A DNA stretch of 38,438 nt from an uncultured Clostridia bacterium (GCA_944332395.1 CALVJV010000045.1:1-38438); one strand, 5' to 3'. Shown: positions 16,500-25,347, counted from the first letter of the stretch. Numbers and translations are program-made. The notes: a model not told the origin generated them from the sequence alone.

Positions 16500-17686
16500 A
16501 AAAAATAGTTATTTTTTGTTGTTTTGTGATGTTTTTGTTGGTGGGTTTTTATAGGCCAAGCTTTAATTATGATATCGTGTATGCGGAAACGGCAGAGGAA
16601 CAATTAAGTGGCGAAACCAATAGTCAACTTGACAATCTTGATTTATCATCTTTGGAAAAAATTTTAAATGAAACAGACACTGATATTGTGGGAGTATTTA
16701 ATGGTCTTTCTTTTAAAAATTTAGTGCAAAGTATAGTAGATGGAAAAACAACATTTGAATTTGGCTCTTTTTTTAGTTCTTGTTGGAATGCGTTTAGTAG
16801 CATCTTTTTAAAACTTTTACCATTTATTGGTTTGATTTTGGCAATTGTTTTATTAACTAATCTTTTTATTAAAATAAAACCTAATTTAGCTGAAGGGAAT
16901 ATTGAGAGTGTAATTTATTTTTCTACATTTTCTGTTTCGGTTTTGATTGTTTCTCATTTAGTGGCCTCTTCTATAGTATCCTGTTCACAGACTATTTTTA
17001 AAATGCAGGATCAAATGCAATCTGTTTTTCCAGTTTTATTAACTTTAATGACGGCTGCAGGAGGTGGTAGCTCTGTAAAAATATATCAACCAGCAGTTGG
17101 AATTTTGGCAGGGGGTATTAGTTTTGTTTTTGTTTCTGTTTTGTTACCCATAGTTTCAATAATGTTTGTTTTAAATGTGGTTTCAAACCTTTCTGACAAT
17201 ATCAAATTAGAGAAGTTTAAAGATTTATTTAATTCAGTGTTTAAATGGGTTATTGGCTTTATTTTTACTGTTTTTATGGCATATCTTGCGGTTCAAGGTA
17301 TAACTGCAGCAACAATAGATGGTGTTAGTATTAGAACGGCTAAATATGCTATTAAAAATTATGTTCCGATGCTTGGTGGTTATATTTCAGATGGGTTTGA
17401 GGTTGTTATGGCCTCGAGTATGTTGCTTAAAAATGGAATTGGTTTGGCTGCTTTATTTTTGTTATTAGCCACTATTCTTATTCCTTTGTTTTCTATTGTT
17501 GTTTTATCTTTTGCATTGAAGTTGGTTTCTGCGTTAACTGAACCAATTTCTGATAAAAAATTTTCTTCATTTTTGTTAGGTGTTTCAAAAGTTCTTAATA
17601 TGCTAATAGTGGTTTTATTGGGTTGTGGTTTAATGTATTTTTTGTCAATTGCTTTAATCATTAGTACAGCTAATAGTATTTTATGA
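16496..17686 (+). CDS. spoIIIAE: Stage III sporulation protein AE
   Basis: Large polytopic membrane protein (396 aa) of the SpoIIIA channel. It begins with a signal-peptide-like segment (IVIFCCFVMFLLVGF) ending near the VYAETAEE junction, then a polar extracellular region, and about six to eight membrane segments. The recognisable block is MTAAGGGSSVKIYQPAVGILAGG; another is AVQGITAATIDGVSIRTAKYA, a SpoIIIAE hallmark. Starts in an ATGA overlap with spoIIIAD and stops in one with spoIIIAF. Confidence 0.95.
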   Translation: MKKIVIFCCFVMFLLVGFYRPSFNYDIVYAETAEEQLSGETNSQLDNLDLSSLEKILNETDTDIVGVFNGLSFKNLVQSIVDGKTTFEFGSFFSSCWNAFSSIFLKLLPFIGLILAIVLLTNLFIKIKPNLAEGNIESVIYFSTFSVSVLIVSHLVASSIVSCSQTIFKMQDQMQSVFPVLLTLMTAAGGGSSVKIYQPAVGILAGGISFVFVSVLLPIVSIMFVLNVVSNLSDNIKLEKFKDLFNSVFKWVIGFIFTVFMAYLAVQGITAATIDGVSIRTAKYAIKNYVPMLGGYISDGFEVVMASSMLLKNGIGLAALFLLLATILIPLFSIVVLSFALKLVSALTEPISDKKFSSFLLGVSKVLNMLIVVLLGCGLMYFLSIALIISTANSIL

Positions 17687-17694
17687 GGGTTTAT

Positions 17695-18156
17695 ATGCAG
17701 AGATATATTTTAAGTATTGTTGGTATGATTATTGTTTCGGTGGTTTGTGGTGTAGTTTTGCCAGAAGGAAGAATGTCCAATTTTTTAAAAAGTTCTATTG
17801 CGTTGTTCCTTTTTTTTGTTATTGTTTCACCTATTATTGAGATAGCTACCAATAAAAATAATTTGTTTAAGGACATTCAAATTGAAATTCAACAAGAATT
17901 TTTATCTAGTGCAGTTGATTCACAGGTGGATAATGCTATTAGCAAAGTTGAAAATTCTTTAAGAGATAATTTTTTTATTGAAACAGATGTCGAAATTGCG
18001 CATTATGTTGAGAACAATGTCGCCATTTTTAAAAGTGTTGAAATTTGGATAACAAATATCAATAAACCTGATCATACAATTGATATTGATGATATAAAAA
18101 ATCATGTTGCATCACTTTTAAAAATTGATAAGGAGGTTATAAGTGTCTACAAGTAA
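17695..18156 (+). CDS. spoIIIAF: Stage III sporulation protein AF
   Basis: Channel component (153 aa) with two N-terminal membrane segments (YILSIVGMIIVSVVCGVVLP and SIALFLFFVIVSPIIEIAT), the conserved LPEGRMSNFLKSS between them, and a soluble C-terminal ring-forming domain. ATG at 17695 is chosen because gaggg lies about 8 bases upstream; the ATG at 17683 is inside spoIIIAE and has no SD. The end overlaps spoIIIAG by 14 bases. Confidence 0.91.
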   Translation: MQRYILSIVGMIIVSVVCGVVLPEGRMSNFLKSSIALFLFFVIVSPIIEIATNKNNLFKDIQIEIQQEFLSSAVDSQVDNAISKVENSLRDNFFIETDVEIAHYVENNVAIFKSVEIWITNINKPDHTIDIDDIKNHVASLLKIDKEVISVYK

Positions 18157-18727
18157 TGAGAAAGAATCATTAACTGAAATAAAACAGACAAAAGGATTTT
18201 TTAGATGGTTTAAAAAGATAAAGCTATCCAAAAATGTTGAATATGTAATTGCGTTGGTTTTGGGGCTTATTGTTGTTGTTATTTTTTTGTCATCTTGTAA
18301 TGGTTCGAAAGAGACAAACAAAACAGACGATGTCGACATAAATTTACAAAATAATGTTGATCTTTTGACATATTCGGAAGCAATAGAGCATAAATTGGAG
18401 AATGTATTGAGTTCTGTTAAAGGTTGTTCGAATGTAAATGTTATGGTTCTTGCTAAAACAACGCCAATATTAGTGTTAGCAGAAGAAAATGAAGAAAAAA
18501 CAACTGATAGCGGCCAAAACTCTACTTCACATAAGTATACTGTTTATGTTGAAAATGGTTCTTCTAAAACACCAATGATTTTGTATCAATCTGCTCCTGA
18601 AATAGTTGGAATTTTGGTTGTCGCAAGGGGGGCAGGAGATCCAAATGTAAAACTTAAGCTTGTTAATGCAATATCTGCACTTGTTGGAATTGAAGTATCA
18701 AAAATAGAAGTATTGGAGGGTATTTAA
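18143..18727 (+). CDS. spoIIIAG: Stage III sporulation protein AG
   Basis: Forms the large ring of the SpoIIIA channel in the space between mother cell and forespore. The 194-aa protein has a basic cytosolic N-terminus, one membrane segment (about 32-53, YVIALVLGLIVVVIFLSS) and a ring-building-motif domain ending VVARGAGDPNVKLKLVNAISALVGIEV, a family signature. It starts with GTG at 18143 after a strong aaggagg, inside the end of spoIIIAF. Confidence 0.93.
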   Translation: MSTSNEKESLTEIKQTKGFFRWFKKIKLSKNVEYVIALVLGLIVVVIFLSSCNGSKETNKTDDVDINLQNNVDLLTYSEAIEHKLENVLSSVKGCSNVNVMVLAKTTPILVLAEENEEKTTDSGQNSTSHKYTVYVENGSSKTPMILYQSAPEIVGILVVARGAGDPNVKLKLVNAISALVGIEVSKIEVLEGI

Positions 18728-19252
18728 ATGAAATTATTATTTTTTAAGCATGCTGGGTCTAAAATCAAAAGCAGTAAAAAAATATTGGTTATTGTGGCTA
18801 TGGTGGCTTTGTTGTTTGTTACTGGTTTTGTAAATTATAAATTATCTCAAAAAACAACAACAACTAATAACTCAAATCAAATAATTACAACATCTAGTGC
18901 TTCATTTTTTTCGACATATAGAACCGAAAGAACAGAGGTTAGAAATCGTGAAATTGAAATTTTAGAATCTATTATTGCTAGCCCAACGGCGACGGCTGAA
19001 GCTAAGGAAACAGCCAGCACCAAGCGTTTTGAACTTTTGGCAACCATGGAAAAAGAGTTGGTGCTTGAAAATTTAATTAAATCTGCTGGATTTGATGATG
19101 CTGTTGTCACTACTTCATCTGAAAACTATAACTGCATTGTTAAAAGTCCAAATGGCGAATTGGTGAGTTCAGATGTAACTAAAATTTTAGATATAGTAGT
19201 AAATGAGGTTAAGTGCAAAGCTAGTAATGTTAAAGTTATGTCTATTGATTAA
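18728..19252 (+). CDS. spoIIIAH: Stage III sporulation protein AH
   Basis: Mother-cell partner of SpoIIQ in the feeding-tube channel. The 174-aa protein has an N-terminal membrane anchor (about 21-39, KILVIVAMVALLFVTGFVNY), a helical segment with FFSTYRTERTEVRNREIEIL (typical of SpoIIIAH), and a C-terminal ring-building domain ending in KCKASNVKVMSID. It starts immediately after the spoIIIAG stop with SD ggagg. Last gene of the operon; no clear terminator follows. Confidence 0.93.
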   Translation: MKLLFFKHAGSKIKSSKKILVIVAMVALLFVTGFVNYKLSQKTTTTNNSNQIITTSSASFFSTYRTERTEVRNREIEILESIIASPTATAEAKETASTKRFELLATMEKELVLENLIKSAGFDDAVVTTSSENYNCIVKSPNGELVSSDVTKILDIVVNEVKCKASNVKVMSID

Positions 19253-19258
19253 AATTTC

Positions 19259-19287
19259 TTGCATTAATGATTTTGTTGTGGTATACT
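19259..19287 (+). promoter_or_regulatory. Sigma-A promoter of the Asp23-nusB-xse-recN run
   Basis: TTGCAT (19259-19264), a 17-base spacer and TATACT (19282-19287) preceded by TGG (extended -10). It starts a new unit after spoIIIAH. Confidence 0.7.
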
Positions 19288-19310
19288 AATTCAAAACGGA
19301 GTATGAAAGA

Positions 19311-19685
19311 ATGCAAGATAAATTAGAAAACAAACAAAACGATAATATAGTTTCATATCGAAAAAGTGTTGTTCATTCTATTATTACTTTGGCAGCTAAA
19401 GAAATCAGCGGTGTTGCTTCGCTCAACGCCGGTGTTTCTTTTGTTAAAAGAGCTTTTTCAAGAAAGTTTTTTAAAGGTATTCGTTTGGAATATGACAAAA
19501 ACAGGGTGTTTATTGATGTTTTCTTGAATGTCTATTTTGGTTATAGTGTTAATGATGTTGCTTTTAAGGTTCAAGAAAATATTAAAAGAAGCGTTGAGTC
19601 TATGACAGAGTATAAGGTTGATTCTGTGAATGTGCATGTGGTTGGGGTCGTATTTGATTCTGAGCAGGAGGCTGCAGTAATTTAA
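19311..19685 (+). CDS. Asp23/Gls24 family envelope stress protein (YqhY-like)
   Basis: Cytosolic, membrane-associated protein of the alkaline-shock Asp23 family. The 124-aa sequence has the family pattern VHSIITLAAKEISGVASL at the front, IDVFLNVYFGYSVNDVAFKVQENIKRSVESMT in the middle, and VNVHVVGVVFD at the end. GGAG is about 9 bases before the ATG. As yqhY in Bacillus, it lies upstream of nusB, but accB-accC are not present here. The next gene encodes a two-TM protein, which recalls the asp23-amaP pair. Confidence 0.9.
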   Translation: MQDKLENKQNDNIVSYRKSVVHSIITLAAKEISGVASLNAGVSFVKRAFSRKFFKGIRLEYDKNRVFIDVFLNVYFGYSVNDVAFKVQENIKRSVESMTEYKVDSVNVHVVGVVFDSEQEAAVI

Positions 19686-19709
19686 ATTTAATACTAAAGA
19701 GGACTAAAA

Positions 19710-20711
19710 GTGAGGAAATTAAATTTTTTATTTTATTATTGTTTGTTTTTAGGGATAGTTTCTTTGCTAGGTGGTTGCCTTTTTGGATTTGGCGTTTTTG
19801 CTTTTGATGTTAATCTAGAAACTTTTTTGTTTTTTATAATTGAATTTGTTTTAATCGTTGTTTTGGCTGTGAGTGTTTATTTTTATAACATTCGCCGAAA
19901 AAAACGAATTCAAATGCTAAAAATAAAGAACGATAAAAAAGATAAAGAAAATCTTTTGCTTAATCTTTATGATATTTTAGGAATTCCGCCGCAACGAAAA
20001 AAAGATGGTTCACTAATGAATATTTATGAATTGTTGGGAATAAAACCTCAGTATGATAAAAACGGTGTTAGAATTCCTACAATTTATGAAATGCTGAATG
20101 TTTTGCCACTTTTGGATTCTAATTATAACGAAATTCCAAATGTTGTTTTTATTAAAAATTACACAAAGAAGATTGCTACTTTAAAACAAGGAAGCTCACT
20201 ATTAAAACTGACTTCTAAAAATGGTGAAAATGTAAATAATAAAGAGGAGAATAAGTCAAGTACATCTTCTGCATCAAATAAAAAGACTGATAGTAAGAAA
20301 AAGAAAACTTCCGCAAGTTCTTCAAATAGAGAAAAGTTAGTAGCATATTCTTTTCAAAGGTTTTTATCAAGTGTTGTAAAATTTAACAAAGTTGATTTTT
20401 ATGATGTAGATAAAATTGACTTAAAAGGGTTATTTGATATTGTACAAGATGCAAACAAGGTTAAACCTTATGTTCCGTCTGAAAAAGATAGAAGTAGAAT
20501 TCATGTTATAGATGAAACACCCTATAAACGAGTAATAGATAATTCTGCTAAAGTTCCCAAAGAAGAGCCGGTCGCTAATCTTTCTTCTATACACTTTCAT
20601 GTTGAATCTAGCGATGGAGGGGCTACAACGCTTGCGGTTTTAGAAAATAGATTTCAAAATGAGTTGCCAGTCCGTGAAATAGGTAGTTCGGAATATGAAC
20701 GTGAAAGCTAA
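19710..20711 (+). CDS. Two-TM protein with three internal repeats, possible Asp23 anchor
   Basis: No family recognised. Seen: 333 aa; two N-terminal membrane segments (about 6-31 and 36-59) with a short loop, then RRKKR, so the long C-terminal part is predicted cytosolic. Residues 85-143 hold three imperfect repeats of 19-20 aa sharing [NT][LI]Y[DE]xL[GN][IV]xP. A lysine/serine-rich linker (about 170-210) follows, then a mixed region. Start GTG at 19710 with aaagagga upstream. It is 24 bases after the Asp23-family gene. AmaP, the membrane anchor of Asp23 in Staphylococcus, is likewise a two-TM protein encoded beside asp23, so an anchor role is a reasonable inference, but the repeat domain is unlike AmaP. 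Confidence 0.8.
   Translation: MRKLNFLFYYCLFLGIVSLLGGCLFGFGVFAFDVNLETFLFFIIEFVLIVVLAVSVYFYNIRRKKRIQMLKIKNDKKDKENLLLNLYDILGIPPQRKKDGSLMNIYELLGIKPQYDKNGVRIPTIYEMLNVLPLLDSNYNEIPNVVFIKNYTKKIATLKQGSSLLKLTSKNGENVNNKEENKSSTSSASNKKTDSKKKKTSASSSNREKLVAYSFQRFLSSVVKFNKVDFYDVDKIDLKGLFDIVQDANKVKPYVPSEKDRSRIHVIDETPYKRVIDNSAKVPKEEPVANLSSIHFHVESSDGGATTLAVLENRFQNELPVREIGSSEYERES
19962..20138 (+). repeat. Three tandem protein-level repeats
   Basis: Codons 85-103, 104-123 and 124-143 of the membrane protein encode NLYDILGIPPQRKKDG, NIYELLGIKPQYDKNG and TIYEMLNVLPLLDSNY. The pattern is clear in protein but the DNA has diverged, so the duplication is old and under selection. Confidence 0.8.
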
Positions 20712-20726
20712 TTATTTGAGGTTTGT

Positions 20727-21113
20727 ATGTCAAGAAAAGAATCCAGAGAAAAACTTTTTCAATTAATATTTGAATATTGTTTTAACAATGAAAAAAATGA
20801 AGAAACATTAAATGAAATTATTAAAAATTGTGATAGCGACGATGCTACATACATAAATGCTGTTTATAATGGCGTTGTCGATAATTATGATGAACTTAGT
20901 AAAAAAATAGCCCAAAATTCTAATGGTTTTGTTTTGGAACGAATATTTAAAGTTGATTTAGCAATTATGTTGTTAGCTTCTTATGAATTTTTGTATTACA
21001 ATTTGCCGCCTGCTGTTGCAATTAATGAGGCCGTAAATCTTGCAAAAAAATATTCAACACAAAAAAGTGCTACGTTTGTTAATGGAGTTCTTGCTAGTTT
21101 GGTGAAAAAATGA
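20727..21113 (+). CDS. nusB: Transcription antitermination factor NusB
   Basis: RNA-binding factor for rRNA antitermination with S10. 128 aa, all-helical family. Typical sequence: SRKESREKLFQLIFE at the start and LASYEFLYYNLPPAVAINEAVNLAKKYSTQKSATFVNGVL at the end, which is diagnostic. SD tgagg. Stop overlaps xseA (ATGA). folD, often next, is missing. Confidence 0.96.
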   Translation: MSRKESREKLFQLIFEYCFNNEKNEETLNEIIKNCDSDDATYINAVYNGVVDNYDELSKKIAQNSNGFVLERIFKVDLAIMLLASYEFLYYNLPPAVAINEAVNLAKKYSTQKSATFVNGVLASLVKK

Positions 21114-22294
21114 GTTTACAGTCAATATCTGTTTTGCAATTAAATCAATACATTAAAAGAGTTATTGATTATGAGGAATTTTTTGATGGGCTGTCTGTTT
21201 TTGGAGAAGTTTCTAACTTTAAGATTTCAAATGGCAATGCATATTTTGATTTAAAAGAACAATCTGCTGCAATTTCTTGTATGATGTTTGGTGATGATGT
21301 TGTTAAACTTGAAAATGGGAAACAAGTCGTTCTTTTTGGTAGAGTTAGTTTTTATACAAAGTATGGTAAAATATCTTTTATTGCAAAAAAAGTAGAGCAA
21401 CTTGGAAAAGGTGCGCTTTATGAACAGTATTTAATATTAAAAGAAAAATTGCAAAATGAGGGATTATTTAACGTTGAGATAAAAAAGCCAATTCCAACAT
21501 ATTCAAAAAAAATTGGATTAATTACAAGTGAAACGGGCGCTGTTTTGCATGATATCAAAAGAACTGCTTATAAAAAAAACCCCAAAATAAATTTTGTTTT
21601 ATATTCAGTTAAAGTCCAGGGCTTTGGAGCTGAGTATTCTATTGTAGATGGATTAAATTACTTTTCTAATTCTGATGTGGATTTAATCATATTAGCTAGA
21701 GGAGGTGGTTCATTTGAAGACCTAGCTCCGTTTAATACAGAGATGGTGGCTAGAGCGATTTATGCTTGTGAAAAACCTGTAATTTCTGCTGTGGGGCATG
21801 AAACAGATTTTTCAATTTCTGATTTTGTGGCAGATTTGAGATGTTCTACTCCCACAATGGCTAGTGAAGTTGCCGTTTTTGATTGGTATAAAACAACGCA
21901 AAATTTGAATAATTCATTAAAATTAATTGATAATTTATTTGATAAAATAGTTTCTAACAATTATAATTTGTTGTGTAACAGGGTCAATTTAATTAATACA
22001 CATATGCAAGACTGCATTCAATCGAAAAAAACAGATTTTACGGATAAGGTAAATAAGTTTATTCAGAAGGTTGAAGCTAAAAAGAAAGATAGATTGATTG
22101 GGTTTGACTTGATTAGTTTGAAAATTGAAAAAAATAGTCCTATTGCTATATTAAAAAGAGGTTTTGTATCTGTTGAAAAAAAAGAAGAACGTATTAATTC
22201 CTTGAATTGTTTGGATATTGGTGATGATGTTAAATTAGAATTCTTTGATGGTTTTGCTAATGCTAAAATATTAGGTAAGGAGTTTAAAAAATGA
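21110..22294 (+). CDS. xseA: Exodeoxyribonuclease VII large subunit
   Basis: Catalytic subunit of the single-strand DNA exonuclease ExoVII. The N-terminal OB fold (about 1-100: FGEVSNFKISNGNAYFDLKE) binds ssDNA. The catalytic domain carries IGLITSETGAVLHDI, LARGGGSFEDLAPFN and PVISAVGHETDFSISDFVADLRCSTPTMASE, all strong signatures. A helical C-terminal region binds XseB. 394 aa. Starts in an ATGA overlap with nusB; stop overlaps xseB. Confidence 0.97.
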   Translation: MSLQSISVLQLNQYIKRVIDYEEFFDGLSVFGEVSNFKISNGNAYFDLKEQSAAISCMMFGDDVVKLENGKQVVLFGRVSFYTKYGKISFIAKKVEQLGKGALYEQYLILKEKLQNEGLFNVEIKKPIPTYSKKIGLITSETGAVLHDIKRTAYKKNPKINFVLYSVKVQGFGAEYSIVDGLNYFSNSDVDLIILARGGGSFEDLAPFNTEMVARAIYACEKPVISAVGHETDFSISDFVADLRCSTPTMASEVAVFDWYKTTQNLNNSLKLIDNLFDKIVSNNYNLLCNRVNLINTHMQDCIQSKKTDFTDKVNKFIQKVEAKKKDRLIGFDLISLKIEKNSPIAILKRGFVSVEKKEERINSLNCLDIGDDVKLEFFDGFANAKILGKEFKK

Positions 22295-22506
22295 AAATAA
22301 GTTTTGAAGATGCCTTAAAAAGACTTGATGAAATTTCTATTAAATTGGAATCTAGCAATGTTTCACTTTCTGACTCGCTTAAACTTTATGAAGAGGCTGT
22401 TGAACTCGGTGAGTTTTGTAAGAATGAACTAAATGTTGAAGATGGAAAAATAAAAATTCTGCGTGATAAATTGCAAGGGTTAGTAGAAGACAATTTTGAG
22501 GAGTAG
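22291..22506 (+). CDS. xseB: Exodeoxyribonuclease VII small subunit
   Basis: Helical partner of XseA; 71 aa. The family pattern SFEDALKRLDEISIKLES, then LSDSLKLYEEAVEL, is clear. Starts in an ATGA overlap with xseA. Stop is TAG. ispA, dxs and other genes that usually lie between xseB and recN are absent. Confidence 0.95.
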   Translation: MKISFEDALKRLDEISIKLESSNVSLSDSLKLYEEAVELGEFCKNELNVEDGKIKILRDKLQGLVEDNFEE

Positions 22507-22510
22507 TTTT

Positions 22511-24193
22511 ATGTTGTCTAGACTCGAGATTCAAAATATAGCACTAATTAAGTCTCAGTCCATTGAATTTAACAATGGCTTTTCTGTTTTTTCGGGGGAG
22601 ACTGGTGCAGGTAAATCTTTAGTCATTGACTCACTCAATTTAGTGCTTGGAGCTAGAGCTGACAAGTCGCTCATTTCTGTTGATGCCGATTTTGCTGTTG
22701 TTGAAGCTGTTTTTGAAAAAATTGGTGAGAAAACTATTGAAAAATTATTTAATTTTGGATTCGACGAAGAAGACGATTCTTTAATTATTTATAGAAAGAT
22801 GTTTTTTGATGGACGGAATGATTGTAGAATTAATGGTAGATCAGTAACTGTGGGAATGCTTAAAGATTTAGCATCAACTTTGGTTGATGTTTATGGGCAA
22901 TTTGAGAACCAAACTATGTTTAAAAATTCTAGTCAGTTAAATTTGATTGATAATTATTGCAAAAACAAAAAACTTTTGGTTGAACTTGATTTTGTTTTAG
23001 ATAAAATTGCAGATATTGATAAAAAATTGGAAACAAGTGTTGGTGATGATAAGGAAAGAGAACGATTGTTAGATTTGTTAGCTTTTCAAATTGATGAAAT
23101 TGAATCGGCTAATTTTTTTGATGGAGAAGAAGAAGAATTAAAAGAAAAACATAAGATGATTATTAGTAAAGAAAAATTTATTGATTCGTTATCTAGTTGT
23201 TTGCAAGCTTTAGATGATCCAAATTTTTCTGTGCTAGATAATATAAAAAAAGCCGAACGGTCTTTGATGGATATTTCTAATTTCGAATCAGAAATTGAAA
23301 AGTTAATTGAGCGAATTAGCGACATTAAATTTGAGTTTTCGGATATTGTTGATGAACTTCATTCTTGGTTTGAAAAATATTCTTTAAATGATATAGATGT
23401 GGATTTTGTTGAAGCTCGTCTAGATTTATTAAACAACTTTAAGAAGAAATATGGACAAAGCATTCAAGAAATCAATGAATTTTGTGAAAGTGCAAAAATT
23501 AGATTTGAAGAATTAAAAAACAACAAAGAATTTATTGAAGCGTTAAAAAATGAAAGAGAAAAACAAATTTTTCAGGCTGAGGAGATATGTGACAAACTCC
23601 ATGCTGCCAGAGTGAATGTTGTTGCTGAACTAAAAGAAAGTATTTCTAAAGAGCTTATACAACTTGGTATGAAGAATGCGATGTTTGATATTTTAGTTGA
23701 AAAATTAGATAAAATTAATAGATCAGGGAAGGATTTGGTTACTTTTATGTTTTCTGCTAATGCTGGAATTGAACCTAAGCCGTTGTCTAAAGTTGCAAGC
23801 GGAGGGGAACTGTCAAGGTTTATGCTCGCTTTGAAGTCTGTTTTGGGTAAAAGTGCACAAATGCCTACAATGATATTCGACGAAATTGATTCTGGCATTA
23901 GTGGGCAAATTGGGAAAATTGTTGGACAAAAATTATTTCAAATTTCTTTGGATAGTCAGGTGTTATGTGTTTCACACTTGGCACAAATTGTTTGTTTGGC
24001 TGACCATAATTATTTAATAAAAAAATTTGAAGATAAAGATTCAACAAAAACTAATGTTTTTCTTTTAGATGAAAATCAAAAAGTGGAAGAAGTTGTTCGC
24101 TTAGTAGGTGGCGAACAAGACAGCGCTCATGCTAAAATGCTTGCTGTTGATTTGATTCAATCTGCAAATTACTTTAAACGTAGTTTTAATTAA
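22511..24193 (+). CDS. recN: DNA repair protein RecN
   Basis: SMC-like ATPase for double-strand break repair. 560 aa. Walker A is GETGAGKS at residues 29-36, coiled-coil regions flank the middle, and the C-terminal signature VASGGELSRFMLALKSVL is followed by Walker B MIFDEIDSGISG and VLCVSHLAQIVCLADHNYLI. ATG at 22511 chosen because GAGGAG lies 5-10 bases upstream; the TTG at 22496 is inside xseB. Confidence 0.97.
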   Translation: MLSRLEIQNIALIKSQSIEFNNGFSVFSGETGAGKSLVIDSLNLVLGARADKSLISVDADFAVVEAVFEKIGEKTIEKLFNFGFDEEDDSLIIYRKMFFDGRNDCRINGRSVTVGMLKDLASTLVDVYGQFENQTMFKNSSQLNLIDNYCKNKKLLVELDFVLDKIADIDKKLETSVGDDKERERLLDLLAFQIDEIESANFFDGEEEELKEKHKMIISKEKFIDSLSSCLQALDDPNFSVLDNIKKAERSLMDISNFESEIEKLIERISDIKFEFSDIVDELHSWFEKYSLNDIDVDFVEARLDLLNNFKKKYGQSIQEINEFCESAKIRFEELKNNKEFIEALKNEREKQIFQAEEICDKLHAARVNVVAELKESISKELIQLGMKNAMFDILVEKLDKINRSGKDLVTFMFSANAGIEPKPLSKVASGGELSRFMLALKSVLGKSAQMPTMIFDEIDSGISGQIGKIVGQKLFQISLDSQVLCVSHLAQIVCLADHNYLIKKFEDKDSTKTNVFLLDENQKVEEVVRLVGGEQDSAHAKMLAVDLIQSANYFKRSFN

Positions 24194-24197
24194 TATT

Positions 24198-24226
24198 GTA
24201 TAACTTTTTTATTTATTCACATTATA
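24198..24226 (+). promoter_or_regulatory. Candidate forespore (sigma-F/G) promoter of spoIVB
   Basis: GTATA (24198-24202), a 17-base spacer and CATTATA (24220-24226), matching the sigma-G pattern (GHATR, CATnnTA). In B. subtilis spoIVB is transcribed by sigma-F and sigma-G. The predicted start near 24233 is only about 3 bases before the ATG. Confidence 0.6.
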
Positions 24227-24235
24227 AATTGTGAA

Positions 24236-25342
24236 ATGAATATATTTAAGAGAATTATTTTTTTTATTTTAATTTTATTTCCGCTTTTTTCTATTGTTGC
24301 GATTCCGTATAAATCTTATGCAACAATAAAAGATTGTTTTGATATAAATTTTAGTGAATATTTTTCACGATTGTTTGGAGAAAATGTTTCCCAAAAAGCA
24401 TACAAGAATGATTCGGTATATGTTAGTGGAACACCATTGGGCTTTACGGTTTATGGTGACGGTGTTATTATTGTTGGAATTGGAGAAGTTGAATCTGAAT
24501 GTGGTAAGGTTTTTCCTTGTGAAGGACATGGCATTAAAGAAGGTGACCTATTAATTGAAATAAATGGTGAGAGAATTGATAATGCAAAAACTATTGAAAA
24601 TATTATAGAAAATCAAACAGATATTGACAAGACTTTTGAATTAGTGTTTTTGAGAGACAAAAAAAGAATTATTCAACATATTTTGCCTGCTGTTGATATA
24701 AGAACAGGAAAGCGGAGATTGGGATTGTGGGTTCGTGATAATACTGCTGGAATCGGGACATTAACATATATTACAAAAAATTATAGATTTGGTGCACTTG
24801 GCCATCCAGTGTGCGATGCTGATACGGGCGCTTTTCTTCCTGTATTAGATGGAGATATGTTTGAATGTAATGTTGTTGGCATTGACAAAGGTATAAAAGG
24901 ATCTGCCGGTGAATTAAAAGGTATATTTGTTAAAACAGCAGAGCCTGTTGGTAAAGTTTATAAAAATAATGATTTTGGAATTTATGGTGAGATTTTTGAG
25001 GATAAATTAAGTAATCTTTATTTAAGGGAAGTGCCAGTGGCAAAACGAGATGAAATTTATCCTGGAAAAGCAGTCGTTTTATCTACAGTTTCGGGTACAG
25101 TGCCTCAAGAATTTGAAGTTGAAATTATAAAAACATCCAATCAATCATCATCTAAATCAAAAAGTATGGTTATAAGAATAACTGATCCAATGTTGCTTGA
25201 CAAAACTGGTGGTATAGTGCAAGGAATGAGTGGAAGTCCTATTTTGCAAAATGGAAAATTTGTAGGTGCAATTACTCATGTTTTTGTATCAGATCCAACG
25301 AAAGGTTTTGGCGTTTACGCGGAGTGGATGCTTCAACAATAA
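24236..25342 (+). CDS. spoIVB: SpoIVB peptidase (stage IV sporulation protein B)
   Basis: Forespore-secreted serine protease that triggers pro-sigma-K processing. 368 aa. An N-terminal membrane/signal segment (about 5-25) precedes a PDZ domain (about 85-130: GIKEGDLLIEINGERIDNAKT). The S55 peptidase domain carries GALGHPV (His), ITDPMLLDKTGG (Asp) and GMSGSP around 330-335 (Ser). No SD precedes the ATG. spo0A, its near-universal neighbour in spore-formers, does not follow. Confidence 0.95.
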   Translation: MNIFKRIIFFILILFPLFSIVAIPYKSYATIKDCFDINFSEYFSRLFGENVSQKAYKNDSVYVSGTPLGFTVYGDGVIIVGIGEVESECGKVFPCEGHGIKEGDLLIEINGERIDNAKTIENIIENQTDIDKTFELVFLRDKKRIIQHILPAVDIRTGKRRLGLWVRDNTAGIGTLTYITKNYRFGALGHPVCDADTGAFLPVLDGDMFECNVVGIDKGIKGSAGELKGIFVKTAEPVGKVYKNNDFGIYGEIFEDKLSNLYLREVPVAKRDEIYPGKAVVLSTVSGTVPQEFEVEIIKTSNQSSSKSKSMVIRITDPMLLDKTGGIVQGMSGSPILQNGKFVGAITHVFVSDPTKGFGVYAEWMLQQ

Positions 25343-25347
25343 TTTAT

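Noticed and set aside
18290..18300. SpoIIIAG as a lipoprotein (FLSSC at the end of its membrane segment)
   Set aside because: The segment lies after about 30 cytosolic residues and SpoIIIAG is a known single-pass protein; the cysteine is most likely chance.
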